Assembly (NCBI GenBank): GCA_949126835.1
Contig: OX421494.1
Span: 56,796,358-56,860,357, forward strand
Source: Anisus vortex
Taxonomy: Eukaryota; Mollusca; Gastropoda; Planorbidae
DNA: 64,000 nt
Direction: 5' to 3'
This document shows positions 31,520 through 41,941 of the stretch, piece after piece. Both the position numbers and the translations under genes were made by a program. The notes below the pieces were generated by a model. The model ran no database searches. It was given only the letters and a program-made list of their open reading frames with translations, and had not been told where the DNA came from. Position 1 is the first letter of the stretch. Each line of letters opens with the position of its first letter.

Positions 31520-33620
31520 TTAATTAAACCAAAATATTAATATTAACATTCTTAAATTTAAACAATCACGTATTAAAATCACGTGTAACAACAAATTAGA
31601 CGTCATCTTAATAAAAAACGTCCTTTACAATATAATTATGGTTATAAAATAAAAATTAAATAATGAATTAAGTATAAAATAAAGATAATTACTCTATCCA
31701 TGTAAGTAAATAGGTGTTCCTTACAAAAGAAGTGTCGTTTAAAATGTGCTTATTAGGACTCTTAGTAATTAAAAGCGCCAATTTACAAGATAATTATGGC
31801 TATAAAAAATATAATTCGTTAATTAATTTCGTATAAAATTAAGAAATTACTGGTTTTAGTAAGTAAAAATTGTATTTACTTATCGTTTTAATTGTAAAAT
31901 GTGTATGTTTAAAATAAAGAAAATCACGGCTTTTAGTAAGTAAATAAAGAATCTTAAAATTCAATTATCAAAAGAAAATTAAGAAAATTTAAATTTAAAA
32001 GATACACATTTAAAATAGGTAAGTATAAAATTAAGGAAATAATGATGTTATAGTAAGTCAAACATTGCATTTAACGATTAAAAAATTTAAATTATTTAAA
32101 TTGAAAAGAGAAATATTTAAAAAAGGAATACTCGAAATACAAAGAAAAAATACCCCCAAAACTAATGCAAATCATAAAAAAAACAAAAAAAAAACTCGAA
32201 TAATATCTGGGAAATGTAAGTTGTAAAGAAAAAACTTTTAGTGCTATATATATTATCTCCCATAGCAGGCTTTGAAAGGGCAGTTTTATCTCTATTTCAC
32301 ACCAGGTCATTAAAAAGCGAGTGAAACAAGATCAAAAGACTTTTCTCAACAGATGAAAAAGTCATTAACAGCGCGAGCGAGAACAGCACCACCAAAGAGT
32401 TTACACAACAGCTGAAAAAGTCATTAAAAGACGCACGGTGCGCGATAAAAAATAAAAATAAACAGCTGCTCAGGTAAAATTTCGACAGCGATGTGAATAA
32501 GCGACTCAGGGGTTCTAAAAATGTTTAAGGATATATGTTTAGACTTTCAAAACATTGATTATCAATTCAAATTAAAAATAATTATGTTTAAAAGAAAATT
32601 AAAAAATAGTAATTATGACTAAAAACTATAATTAATTAATTAATTAGGAATAAAAAAAAAATACTGTGTCCAAGTAAGTAAAAGTATATAAAATGTGTTC
32701 TATTTAGTGATAATTACGGTCTTTAGTAATTAAAAACGTTCCTTTACACGCTAATTATGGTTAAAAAAATATAATTAGTTAATTAATAAAGTATACAATT
32801 AAGAAAATTACTGTACCCCAGTAAGTAAAAATGGAAAAAGTATATAAAATGTGGTCTATTTAGTGGTAATTACGGCCCCTTAGTAATTAAAAACAATCCT
32901 TTACACGCTAATTATGGTAAAAAAAAAATTATAATTAGTTAATTAGTTAAGAATAAATTAAGAAAATTACTTTGTCCAAGTAATTAATAAGGTACGTTAT
33001 TAGAGAATTATTGAGTAAAATGTGATAATTACACCCCTTTGTAATTAATAAACGCCCTTTTACATGCTAATTATGGCTATTCAAATAATAATTAGTTAAT
33101 TAATTATGAATAAATTAAGACAATTACTGTGTCCAAGTAAGTAATAAGACACGTTATTAGAGAATTATTGATTAAAATGTGATAATTAGGGCCCTTGGTA
33201 ATTAATAAACGCTCCTTTACATGCTAATTATGGCTATAAAAATAATAATTAGTTAATTAATTAAGAATAAATTAAGACAATTACTGTCTCCAAGTAATTA
33301 AAAATGACCCTTACAAGACAATTATCGATTTAAAGATGCTAATTAGGGCAAAAAACACAATAAACTTATTGAAAAAAGCCTTTTACTATTGAAAATGATT
33401 AAGAACACTATAAAAATAACCAATTAATTAATATTATCAAATAATTATAAAATTTTAGAACCGCTGAACCTTATAAAGACCATTATAAAACAATGGGAGA
33501 AATAATATGACATGTGTCAATCATTGTAAGGCAATAGGAAAATCAATCATTGTAAGACAATGGGAAAAATAATTTTAGAACCGCTGACAAAATGTATTAC
33601 CCTTAATTAAAAAACCCTCG
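31520..33620. repeat. TAATTA-rich degenerate tandem repeats, right copy
   Basis: Mirror of 19200-21300. Confidence 0.8.
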
Positions 33621-33638
33621 TATAACAACACGACAAGA

Positions 33639-33764
33639 CGCCATCTTGGATGACGTCACTTCCGGTACAACGACTTCCGGTAGGGGTCACTTCCGGGTCA
33701 AAGGTCACGGCCGGGGTCAAAGGTCAAAGGTCAACTGAGGCGTACACCTCGAGGCGTACGCCTC
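33639..33764 (-). promoter_or_regulatory. Terminal cluster of promoter-type motifs, right copy
   Basis: Mirror of 19057-19182: CGCCATCTT at 33639, TGACGTCA at 33651-33658, ETS cores, AGGTCAAAGGTCA repeats and the two 14-bp palindromes, facing into the element. Confidence 0.65.
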
Positions 33765-33797
33765 AAATACTACCTGAAAACTACACACTACACTACT

Positions 33798-33803
33798 AAC
33801 GTA
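33798..33803. other. Target-site duplication, right (AACGTA)
   Basis: Matches 19018-19023 exactly. Confidence 0.9.
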
Positions 33804-34117
33804 TTGGGTCAGCCACTGATGGCAAGTTGGGTCACTCTTTTATTGGGTCAGCCACTGATGGCAAGTTGGGTCACTCTTTTATTGGGTCAGCCACTGATGG
33901 CAAGTTGGGTCACTCTTTTATTGAGTCAGCCACTGATGGCAAGTTGGGTCACTCTTTTATTGAGTCAGCCACTGATGGCAAGTTGGGTCACTCTTTTATT
34001 GAGTCAGCCATTGATGGCAAGTTGGGTCACACTTTTATTGAGTCGGCCACTGATGCTACGTTGGGTCACTCTTTTATTGGGTCAGTTATTGATGCCAAGT
34101 TGGGTCACACTTTTATT
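33804..34117. repeat. 39-bp minisatellite, about 8 copies
   Basis: Unit TTGGGTCAGCCACTGATGGC plus AAGTTGGGTCACTCTTTTA, repeated directly against the right end of the foldback element. Open frames of 111-113 codons across it are repeat by-products, since 39 is divisible by three. It is not present on the left flank. Confidence 0.95.
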
Positions 34118-34180
34118 GCTAATATCTTCCGTGTTGTGAGTTTGTGTGTCCATAATTATTTTTTTTAAATCCAATATAAC

Positions 34181-34650
34181 ATGCAAATGGATGGCGTAAC
34201 TATTAGAAATGCAATTAGAGATCATGCAATGTGTACGAGTAGGTATTCACAGCTGACAATAGTGACACCAATAATTAAATCACTAAGCCTAGAAACACTA
34301 GAGAACCAAAAGTTAAAGAGTAAAGTTGTTATACCCTACATAAGGCATTTAATATTAATTTAGAAATACAATACTAAAAGAAATATGTTACAATGCTCAG
34401 ATACACTTAAGGACAAAAACACTTTTCGTATCCCTTATGCAAGAACAAATGCATATAAGTACTCTTTCATCCCCGTGGTATCCGCGCATTGAATGGGTTG
34501 CCTGAACAAACTAGGAAAACCAGTAACTTAACCTCACTTAAAACACTAATAGAATTGCAGGACTAGACTCTTAACTACGAATGTGCGTAGGATGCCATAA
34601 TCTTTTTTATAGAAGAGGGGTCTGTAATGTATAAGATAAGATATGTAGTG
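34181..34650 (+). pseudogene. LINE 3' end: reverse-transcriptase C-terminus and tail
   Basis: The frame at about 34181-34363 encodes SRYSQLTIVTPIIKSLSLET followed by a charged stretch, a pattern typical of the C-terminal end of mollusc LINE reverse transcriptases. The following 290 bases (AAGGACAAAAACACTTT, GTTGCCTGAACAAAC, AACCAGTAACTTAAC, TTTTTTATAGAAGAGG) are shared with 54.8-55.9 kb and, inverted, 62.2-62.6 kb. It is truncated at the 5' end and shifted in frame: a dead copy. Confidence 0.75.
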
Positions 34651-34980
34651 GAATAGTGTTTGTCTACAGAACATTTAGTGGAATAATTTTCGTCTAAGGA
34701 ACCTTTAATGGAAAAGTGTTTTTAAAATATATAATATGTGTATTTTAAAAATGTAATTAATTTGTAAAGAAATAGTGCAACTGCTCAGAAAGCCATCTTA
34801 TTCAAAATAATATAGAGGATTTGAACAAAGAGTATCTCTTGTAATTCTAGGTACAAATTAAAAGCTATTTCCAATTTAAGTGTAGGCCTATCTCTTGTAA
34901 TTCTATGTAAGAATTAAAAGCTATTTCCAAGTTAAACAAAGTGTATATCTTGTAATTCTATGTTAGAACTGAAAGCTATC
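34650..34980. repeat. Short tandem repeats, no gene
   Basis: Three diverged copies of a unit containing TCTTGTAATTCTATGT and AAAGCTATTTCCAA. The terminal part may be the 3' UTR of the minus-strand gene ending at 34988. Confidence 0.6.
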
Positions 34981-34987
34981 TCTAATT

Positions 34988-35361
34988 TTAATTAGAACAC
35001 TCAGCTGAATCTAGTCCAGGATCCGATTCTATCTGGTTGGCGTTGACGTCACCAGTGGCGGGAACTTGTTCACTGTCGTCTGCGTAGGCGTGGTCCTCCG
35101 GCGGGATCACACGGACGATGTGTGTCAGCGAGTTCTGAGCCGACAGGGGCGGGTCTTCCCGGGCGCTGTACCCAGGGGGCGGAGAATGAATGTCGTATTC
35201 AGGTAAAGGCTGCAGGTATTGAGTGTCCGGTCGTTGAACTGACAGGGGCGGATCTATCCGGGCGCTGTACTTGGGGGGCGGAGAATGAATGTCATATTCA
35301 GGTAAAGGCTGCAGGTATTGAGTGCCCGGACGTTGAACTGACAGGGCGTGAGGATTCGCTC
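34988..35361 (-). CDS. Last exon, proline-rich gene, copy A
   Basis: Begins after acceptor TTTGCCAG at 35361 in phase 1 and ends at a stop at 34988. It starts GANPHALSVQ, equivalent to GPNPYAQYV in copy B (53126-53415), and both share the later block TH-I-VIPP-(E/Q)-(D/E)HAY. It contains a tandem 33-residue duplication (QRPGTQYLQPLPEYDIHSPP unit, with PPPKYS and PPPGYS). I do not recognise the family. The Pro/Tyr-rich tail resembles WW-domain ligand regions, which is speculative. Its upstream exon carries a premature stop, so copy A may be a pseudogene. Confidence 0.65.
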
Positions 35362-36196
35362 CTGGCAAATATATAGACTATGATAAATATGTCCATGTAA
35401 TTGGTATTTACAGTACAACACAAGAAGGCATTCCAGACCAAGTATACATAAAATTGTTTAATTTTACAGTGGTGCTTTTTTTTTTCTCAATAGACGGTTA
35501 TTCAAATGACAAATATAAAAATAATCAAAAAGACAGAACAAAGAAAGAAAGAAAGAAAAAATTACAATAGAAAACTGCAGTGAGAACGTTTCTTTTGGTA
35601 TTTAGTTTTCGTTCTTTTTTTTTTTTAAATATTTTTTCCGGTCGCATTCTGTTGCTTTCAAGCGTTTTGTATTAAAACGTAGAGAATATTGATTTAATTT
35701 AATGATTATTCATTAATAAATAACAAATATGTATTAGACATCAGGCGAATTACACATCTTTCATTTGAATCTGCATAAGTCTATTCTGTAGACCTACATA
35801 TACGAAGACCAGGGTTTTATTTAAAACATTAATACAAATGAAAGACTAAGCATAGACTCAGACTACGGATGAGCGTAGGACGCAATAATCTTCTCTATAG
35901 AAGCAGCGTCTGTAATGTATAGGATAAGATAAGAAGTCAGACTTTTGTAGTTTCGAGTTATTCCAATTTTATCAAAGGACTATGGCTCTTTTTCCATTGT
36001 ACAGGTTTTTTTCTTTTCTTATTTTCCTATGGTTAATGTCATTTTTTTTCACATGAAAAGTAGTTCAGTAACTGTTCAGTACATACTTTGTATGACAATA
36101 TATATATATCACGGGCTGTAACTTAAAAAAAAATGTCCTGTGTGTTCTTTTTTAAAAATAACAAAAGATAAAAAAAAGTCTATGTTCTATCTATAC
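35362..36196. other. Intron of copy A with LINE tail fragment
   Basis: AT-rich. About 35830-35945 matches the LINE tail seen at 55.85-55.92 kb (GGATGAGCGTAGGACGCAAT). Nothing else is recognised. Confidence 0.55.
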
Positions 36197-36549
36197 CTTT
36201 AATCGTCAGCTTATGGGCGCTGGAATTCTTATTGTCCAGCCCGTTGTCGCCACGCATTAGGGTGTCATTCACCTGAGACCGCCCCGTGCTGCCATCAATT
36301 TTCCTGGCCGGTTTAGCTATAAACTTACCCGAGGGATTTCCTGCGGATCTCGCCAGTTCGGAGCGATTCGCGGAGCTGGTGGGACAGAGCTTTCTAAAGC
36401 GTGTCGTTGCCCCGTGTGATGTTTCCTGGCGCGCGCTGGTTCTGCTGGTTCTGTTGATGCGTCTGTGGGCCGCGGGATCAACGTCCGAATAGCAGCCATT
36501 GCAGATTCTTTTATTGGGCCGCAGCAAGGTTAACATTTCTTACCTAGGA
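36197..36549 (-). pseudogene. Penultimate exon, proline-rich gene, copy A, with in-frame stop
   Basis: 353 nt between acceptor CTGTTTTAG and donor GTATAG, the same phases as 54086-54477 in copy B. It encodes LTLLRPNKRICNGCYSDV near the start, equivalent to LLRPDKRICNGCYSDV in B, then a poorly conserved Ser/Arg-rich middle and NDTLMRGDNGLDNKNSSA at the end. In the shared frame a TAA lies at 36540-36542, where B has GAA two codons before the ATG. Translation could only start at the downstream ATG (36534-36536), or this copy is dead. Confidence 0.6.
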
Positions 36550-36649
36550 CTAAAACAGAGAAACGTTTTTTTTTAGAAGATTCAGAGAATGAGACACGTG
36601 ACAATAAAAAAGACCATATCAACAATATCAACTGATAGATTAGATCAGA

Positions 36650-36760
36650 GGTTGGCAACCTTTTGATAATATTGTGTCAAAGTAGGATTTCTAAATCATT
36701 CAGCGTGCAAAAAGTTTAAAAAGTTTCCTGCTGTAGGAGATTTTTTTTCATTAAACATGT
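36650..36760 (+). mobile_element. Truncated hAT-type MITE
   Basis: Starts CAGAGGTTGGCAACC and continues with CAAAGTAGGATTTCTAA as in the 40.4 and 41.3 kb copies, but the right inverted end is missing. Confidence 0.65.
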
Positions 36761-37750
36761 TTCGATCCCTATACGGTTTTACTTGTATATGAAGACAATT
36801 TGAATGTTATAAAACAGTATTATAAATGTATGATATAATCATGTGACAAGATCCAAAGACCTTGCAAAGACTATTCTGCGGGACACAGTAGTCCTGTTAT
36901 TCAACTAGGTATTCGGTCGCACCTGAACAGGTCGCTGTTGAAACGGGGAGACCTTTACACCGAGAGCACACGACAGACAGGAGAGACCATATTTCAGAAG
37001 TGTCCAGGAGTGACGCAGCATTTGGTACATCTGGGCGGTCACTATCTTTAAGCAGGAGAGGCTTTACTCATCACTGCTGCTCACCTACCCTTGTTATTTT
37101 TCTTGAAAAAAACTCCACTTTTCATTCTTGTAAATAAATATTTATATTTAGACAATAATTGAAAATGTCCCACTTTTTATTTCTGAAAAATTGGAAAAGG
37201 CCCTACTTTTTTTTTCTTGAAAAGACACCATTTTGTTTTAAAAAAAAGCCCAATTTTTTTTATCATTGAATCACTTGTTTTTCTAAAATAGTAAAAAGGC
37301 CAGTGTCATGTTGAAAAGTCCAACGTCAAGTGTTTCAGCTAAATGTACTTACCTATGGCTATAGTGATGTAATTGTATATCGGTGGAGTCAACTCTCGAT
37401 GTTAAGAATAAATTTATTTAATTTTATTTTTTCAAAATGTGAGTTCCACCATCTTCTCTTGATGTTTTATTTTTAGTGAAGAAATTTTTTAGACATTTGT
37501 TTGTCCTACGAAAATTAATCTCCGCTTAGTAGGTCAGTTCACTGGCAGTGCTGAATTGAAATATTGTCAAAGTTGTCTGGATGGTTGGTGCGTAATGTAA
37601 TACATTCATCTCTTTCTTTCATCTCTCTAATCTTATGCTACTAAAACTGAAATCCTTACCGAATAATCTAGCGTATGTATGTGTTTTTCACCCACAAGAA
37701 AAAAAACAGCTTTACTGAAAACTCAAAATATATACCAACTTTTAGACTTA
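36760..37750. other. No gene recognised
   Basis: AT-rich sequence upstream of copy A. No exon with both splice sites was recognised on either strand. Confidence 0.45.
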
Positions 37751-37779
37751 GAATTGAAAAAGAAATGATCGAAACTAAA

Positions 37780-38690
37780 ATTGAATTTAGATTTATATAA
37801 AGATATTATTTACCAAAAACTCCACCATGGCTTTTTGAAATCCCGCCTATAAACTTAGAATTAAACCATAGAAAGAAATAGGATTCTTGCCTGAATAGGC
37901 CTATGTTTAAAGAAGTGCTACAAAAATACCCAAATTATGTACAAATATACACAGATGGATCGAAAAATGATACAGCGACATCTTCGGTTGCTCTTACCTC
38001 AAATAAAAGTTAAAAAAAGAAATTATAATTCCAGTATCTCAATAAATACTGCAGAGGCTTTAGCAATATGCCTGGCATTAGACATTGCAGCGGAATCAGA
38101 AAACCAAAATGTTGTTATTATATCCGATTTGTTATCTTGTCTTACTGCTATGGGAAATTGTAATACCAGGAATATATCTGCCTTGGACATTTTGACAAAA
38201 TACCAATCGATACATGAAAGAGGCAAACGCGTCGTTTTCTGTTGGGTTCCTGGTCACGCAGGGATAGAGGGAAATGAAAAAGCTGACAGAGAGGCAAAAG
38301 GCGTCCTGTTGTTATCAGAGAGTATTATCCCAATACCATATCGAGACTTGAAACCTTTAATAATTAAACATGTAAGACAAAAATGGACTAACTTCTTGAA
38401 AACCGAAAGGACGCAGTTATTCTCTGCAGACTACATACAGGACATACAAAACTAACACATTCTTTTCTCTTAAAACGAGAAATGGCCCCAATGTGTGCTT
38501 TCTGCAATGTCAACTTAACAGTGTCTCACATTTTGTCGGAATGCAATACATTTGGTGAAATTCGCCGTAAATTCTTTTACTGTAGAACTCTTCATGAACT
38601 TTTCAGCAAAATTAAACCAAAATATATAATAAACTATATTAAAGACATACAACTGTAAAACATAATTTAAAGATATAAGAACAATAAAAT
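37780..38690 (+). pseudogene. LINE 3' end with RNase H domain
   Basis: Frame 37937-38455 encodes an RNase H fold of the type found at the end of Jockey/I-like non-LTR elements: TAEALAICLALDIAAE, VVIISDLLSCLTAM, then VVFCWVPGHAGIEGNEKAD (the H-E-D portion). The catalytic start (QIYTDGSKND) is encoded at about 37940 in another frame, so a frameshift separates it. After the stop at 38455 a further frame shows CAFC and HILSEC, the usual Cys/His tail. It is 5'-truncated and broken, so inactive. Confidence 0.85.
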
Positions 38691-38877
38691 GGATACAAGA
38701 GAAACATGACAACAACGTTTTCAAAAAGGCCCTATATAACCTTAGATGTTGATGGGCCAGAAATTCAACAATTCAATTACAAAAGAACTGTGCGAAAGAA
38801 GTGAATTATTCATTTTTGTATTTGAGGCCAGTCGATATACTCAAACAATAATAGCAGGACTTATCTTTTATTTAGTT

Positions 38878-39066
38878 TTTAGGGCCGGCGAAGCTGCGTT
38901 CACCAGTTTATGTGGCCACGGCATATTAGGGAATTGTGTGGCCAGTACAATGTCTAGCCGCCTTTACTTTAACCTTAACCCAACTGATACCAGATACCCA
39001 TCAGAGCTGGGTAGTTTGGGGGGGGGGGGGACACCTTCCAGACCCGAGAACAAATCCTAGTCTTCA
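38878..39066 (-). repeat. tRNA-derived SINE, copy 2
   Basis: Minus-strand copy with AGGGCCGGCGAAGC, TGGCCACGGCATA, TTGTGTGGCCAGTACAATG and a poly(G) run near 39019. The head is incomplete. It lies 200 bases after the LINE tail. Confidence 0.8.
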
Positions 39067-39194
39067 CCAGACGAACGCACTGCCGCTCGGCAGTCGTGCG
39101 CAATAGGTGCCTATTACTTGAAATTCAACTAAATGTTGGCTTATAGCTTACTCGCATGTTACAATAATCTACAACTAGCACGTCAATGGGAGAT

Positions 39195-39310
39195 ATTGCT
39201 GCTGAGAGTTAACACCCTTGCCCCTTTTACAAGTCAATCTTTTATGACTGACTTGTAAATTAAAAGATTGACTTGTAAAAGGGGCAAGGGTGTTAACTCT
39301 CAGTAGCAAT
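39195..39310. repeat. Palindromic MITE-like hairpin
   Basis: Arms of about 48 bp (CTGAGAGTTAACACCCTTGC, continuing with CCCTTTTACAAGTCAATCTT) around an 18-base loop. The arms match almost perfectly; the outermost bases are ATTGCTGCTG against ATTGCTACTG. No coding content. Confidence 0.88.
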
Positions 39311-39462
39311 ACGGCCCATTGGCTACACAAGTAAATTGAATGAGCTTATATACATTTTTTTTTTACGATAAACATTGTTTTTAGAGATTGGTTTAAATGT
39401 TTTATTCAGTTTAGGAAAACAAAATTATAAAGACAAAAAAAATAAAAATGGAACAAAAACAT

Positions 39463-39534
39463 TTCCCATGCCGGGAATCGAACCCGGGCCGTCTGGGTGA
39501 AAGCCAGAAATCCTAACCACTAGACCACATGGGA
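39463..39534 (-). tRNA. tRNA-Glu (TTC)
   Basis: 72 nt on the minus strand. Acceptor TCCCATG pairs with CATGGGA. The anticodon loop CTTTCAC gives TTC, and the T-arm GGGTTCGATTCCC is intact, with discriminator A. A T-rich stretch follows on the minus strand. Nearly identical to 58217-58288. Confidence 0.96.
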
Positions 39535-40390
39535 TATATGATGAGAGATAAAGTATTGCTACCATTCATGGCAGTATCATGTATTTTTATGAAGAACACT
39601 TTCACAAACTATTGTCAATAGTCTAGTTTTGTTTACATATAATAAACCAAATGGTTGGATGCAATCTTCAGTTAAGTCAGTTTTTTGTTTGTTTTCTTAG
39701 GAGGGGGCTAAACATTTCAAGGAAAAGGTTAGCCCAGCGGTTAGCCCAGCGATTAGCCGACATTAATAGACATCTCGATGGGTCTCATGGTCTTTTGAGA
39801 TACACACACAAATAAAAATGAAAACAAAAATGAAAACAAACGAAACTAAAAGCAATTTTATGAAAAGTTTGATTGATAAGTTCACTCCCTTCAATATGAG
39901 ATACGAAGATAAAAAGTAAATTTATATTATGGCATTCAGGTCACTTAGATAAGCCAATTCAATAGGCAGTACGCCTACGCCTATATATTTCCTTATTTGT
40001 AAAATTGTCATATATATATTATATAGCCTCCTATACATGCATATATGTATATATATATAGAGAATATATAGCCTTCTTACGGTTAAATAGTCTTGTTTAT
40101 AGGCCTACTTCCGCAAATTATATTTTCAATTTAGGACTTAGGCATTAGACCTACAGATCAGAGGCTATTTATACTAATCTATACAACTGTACGTTCTCGA
40201 ATTATCTAGATTGCTCGAGGTAGGCCTATCCTATGTGTGTATGTGACGTCATTTTCATTCTTATTTCTAAAATAAAATGTTCGGACTTCACAGTTAGACT
40301 AGTTCCTGAACCAAAACGTATTTATTTAAGGTATCTGCTATTAATTGCCTATTAATCATGTCTTTATTTATTTGTTGTTGTGAAGAATGT
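39535..40390. other. No gene recognised
   Basis: AT-rich sequence with repeated TAGGCCTA octamers and short TA runs. Confidence 0.5.
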
Positions 40391-40397
40391 TTTAAGG

Positions 40398-40597
40398 CAG
40401 AGGTCGGCAACCTTGTGATAACAGTGTTCCCCAAGTAGGATTTCTAATTCATTCTGCGTGCCAACAGCCTTAAAGTCAACCTACTCTTTTCTTGTAGAAG
40501 AGACTTGATTTATCTTTTTTTCAGAGTCTTCCGCGTGCCATTGAAAATTGCTCTCCGTGCCAAGTCCGGAACGCGTTTCGTAGGCTGCCGACTCCTA
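40398..40597 (+). mobile_element. hAT-type MITE
   Basis: Starts CAGAGGTCGGCAACC and ends GGCTGCCGACTCCTA, with interior CTTCCGCGTGCCATTGAAAAT. Flanking 8-mers TTTTAAGG and CTCTAAGG agree at 6 of 8 positions. Confidence 0.8.
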
Positions 40598-41012
40598 CTC
40601 TAAGGTATAAGGAAGTTAATATATAGGCCTAATTTGTTTGAAATATCAATGAATCTTTTAGTGACTGCATTGTTTTATTTTCATATGACTCATAAAAAAA
40701 AATAGATATTTGCATACACGTTTAATTTTTTCATTATTTAATACTTAGCCTAATCGAGTGGTTTGAGTGAATTATTTTCAACTGAACAAAACCCTAGACA
40801 GAGGAGAATAGTATAGGAATATATAGAACAAAAACTAATAAGATAAACGCAATGAAAAGTAAATGATCAATCTTTTAATCCACTTGATGAAGTAAGTTCA
40901 TTTTGTTCGGCTAGCTCTGCACAACGTTATAATAATTAAAATATATGCAAACAACAATAATAGGCCTAAGTCCTGTTGATACGTGCACAGCTAGGCGTAC
41001 AGAACCCAGGGA

Positions 41013-41162
41013 CTAGCTTTTAGACGAGTCTACTATATCTAAAATGTACATGAACAAAAGCACGACGTCTAAGTACAGCATGATGGCGCCAAATATGTAC
41101 ATCCCGGTGTCCAGTTCATGGTGCTTTCCTCCCATCATCAATTGGGTGTCCATAACGATGTA
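41013..41162 (-). CDS. TMBIM/Lifeguard-like gene, last exon
   Basis: 50 codons with stop, after acceptor TTTTTTCAG. It starts YIVMDTQLMMGGKHHELDTG and continues through a hydrophobic segment with MLYLDVVLLFMYIL. This is the signature C-terminus of the TMBIM (Lifeguard/GRINA, Bax-inhibitor-1) family: the DTQL-MGG motif and the final membrane segment with YLD. Such proteins sit in ER/Golgi membranes, conduct or regulate calcium and modulate cell death. Phase 0 joins it to the exon at 42559-42612. An upstream ATG in the track-length frame lies in intron sequence and is not used. Confidence 0.88.
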   Translation of the reverse strand, partial: YIVMDTQLMMGGKHHELDTGMYIFGAIMLYLDVVLLFMYILDIVDSSKS

Positions 41163-41306
41163 CTGAAAAAACATTGCAAGTCTAACATGTATTGGAAGTA
41201 ACATGGACAGGGGGGTGGGGTTGATGGTGTGCTTCTAGGTCATGCCTTTCTGTACACACATAAGCCACACAAGCTGGCGAAGTGTGTAAGCCAACGTCGT
41301 CTAGAG

Positions 41307-41511
41307 CAGGGGTCGGCAACCTTTTGATAATAACGTGCCAAAGTAGGATTTCTAATTCAGTCTGCGTGCCAAAAGCTTAAAAGTCATACTGCTCTAGCGC
41401 TCAATTTCTTGTAGAAGAGTCCTGCATTGCCTTTGGTGTGTCTTCCGCATGCCACTGAAAATCACTCTCCATGCTAAGTGTGACACGCGTGCCTCAGGTT
41501 GACGACCCCTG
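41307..41511 (+). mobile_element. hAT-type MITE in Lifeguard intron
   Basis: CAGGGGTCGGCAACC at the left and GGTTGACGACCCCTG at the right. Flanks GTCTAGAG and CTCTAGAG agree at 7 of 8 positions. Confidence 0.88.
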
Positions 41512-41941
41512 CTCTAGAGTGAGCCGGTGTGCTAAAGTACGGAGTGCCTCCCAGGACCAGGGCGCGCCGTAGACTCAGCGGCAAGAAAGACAAACGAGAA
41601 TCGGCAGATAATTTTGGCCAAGAGGTTATTGTATAAGGCAGATCGTGAATTATACACGTACTTACATAATAGAAAGAGATATTTTTGATATGGGGTCTGT
41701 ACACGGCTAGCAGGCATTGCAGGCATACGAAACATGCACCCGCCCCCTCCTTGTTGATGGTCGCTATAGGGATATACACTAAGCTTTCCGTTAGGGGAAG
41801 GCGAAGCGAACCAGTGTAACAACCTATAGACATGCTACAAAGTGGCACGCCTCAGTCTTGAGACTATGTCTTCCAGCATGTTGTATAGACATAAAGAAAT
41901 AGTCCAGCCAGATGTTTTCGGTGAGGCTCTAAACTCCAGAG

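Larger units (their letters stand above)
19024..33797. mobile_element. Giant foldback element with Polinton-like ends
   Basis: 14,774 bp forming one near-perfect inverted repeat. Left arm 19024-26085 and right arm 26739-33797 are reverse complements: paired coordinates sum to 52821 at the ends and 52824 near the centre, so only about three bases of net indel separate 7-kb arms. The termini read AGTAGTGTAG...CTACACTACT. A 6-bp duplication AACGTA flanks it. Each arm holds a terminal promoter-like motif cluster, about 2 kb of TAATTA-rich degenerate repeats, a C2H2 zinc-finger gene transcribed outward, a repeated upstream element, and about 2 kb of TCTC-rich repeats. AGT ends with 6-bp duplications are known for Polinton/Maverick elements. 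No PolB, integrase, protease or capsid genes are visible, so I infer a non-autonomous derivative. Classification remains uncertain. Confidence 0.9.
26739..33797 (-). repeat. Foldback element, right arm
   Basis: Reverse complement of the left arm, ending CTACACTACT immediately before AACGTA. Confidence 0.95.

Noticed and set aside
19024..33797. Palindrome as assembly or missed-adapter artefact
   Set aside because: It ends exactly at a 6-bp direct duplication with different flanks, has a structured spacer, and holds small length differences between arms. Not fully excluded without reads.
33804..34168. Two 111-113 codon frames
   Set aside because: By-products of a 39-bp repeat; no start context or homology.
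36286..36492. Plus-strand frame over the proline-rich exon of copy A (and 54142-54411 in copy B)
   Set aside because: Antisense shadow; the minus strand has matching splice sites and phases in both copies.
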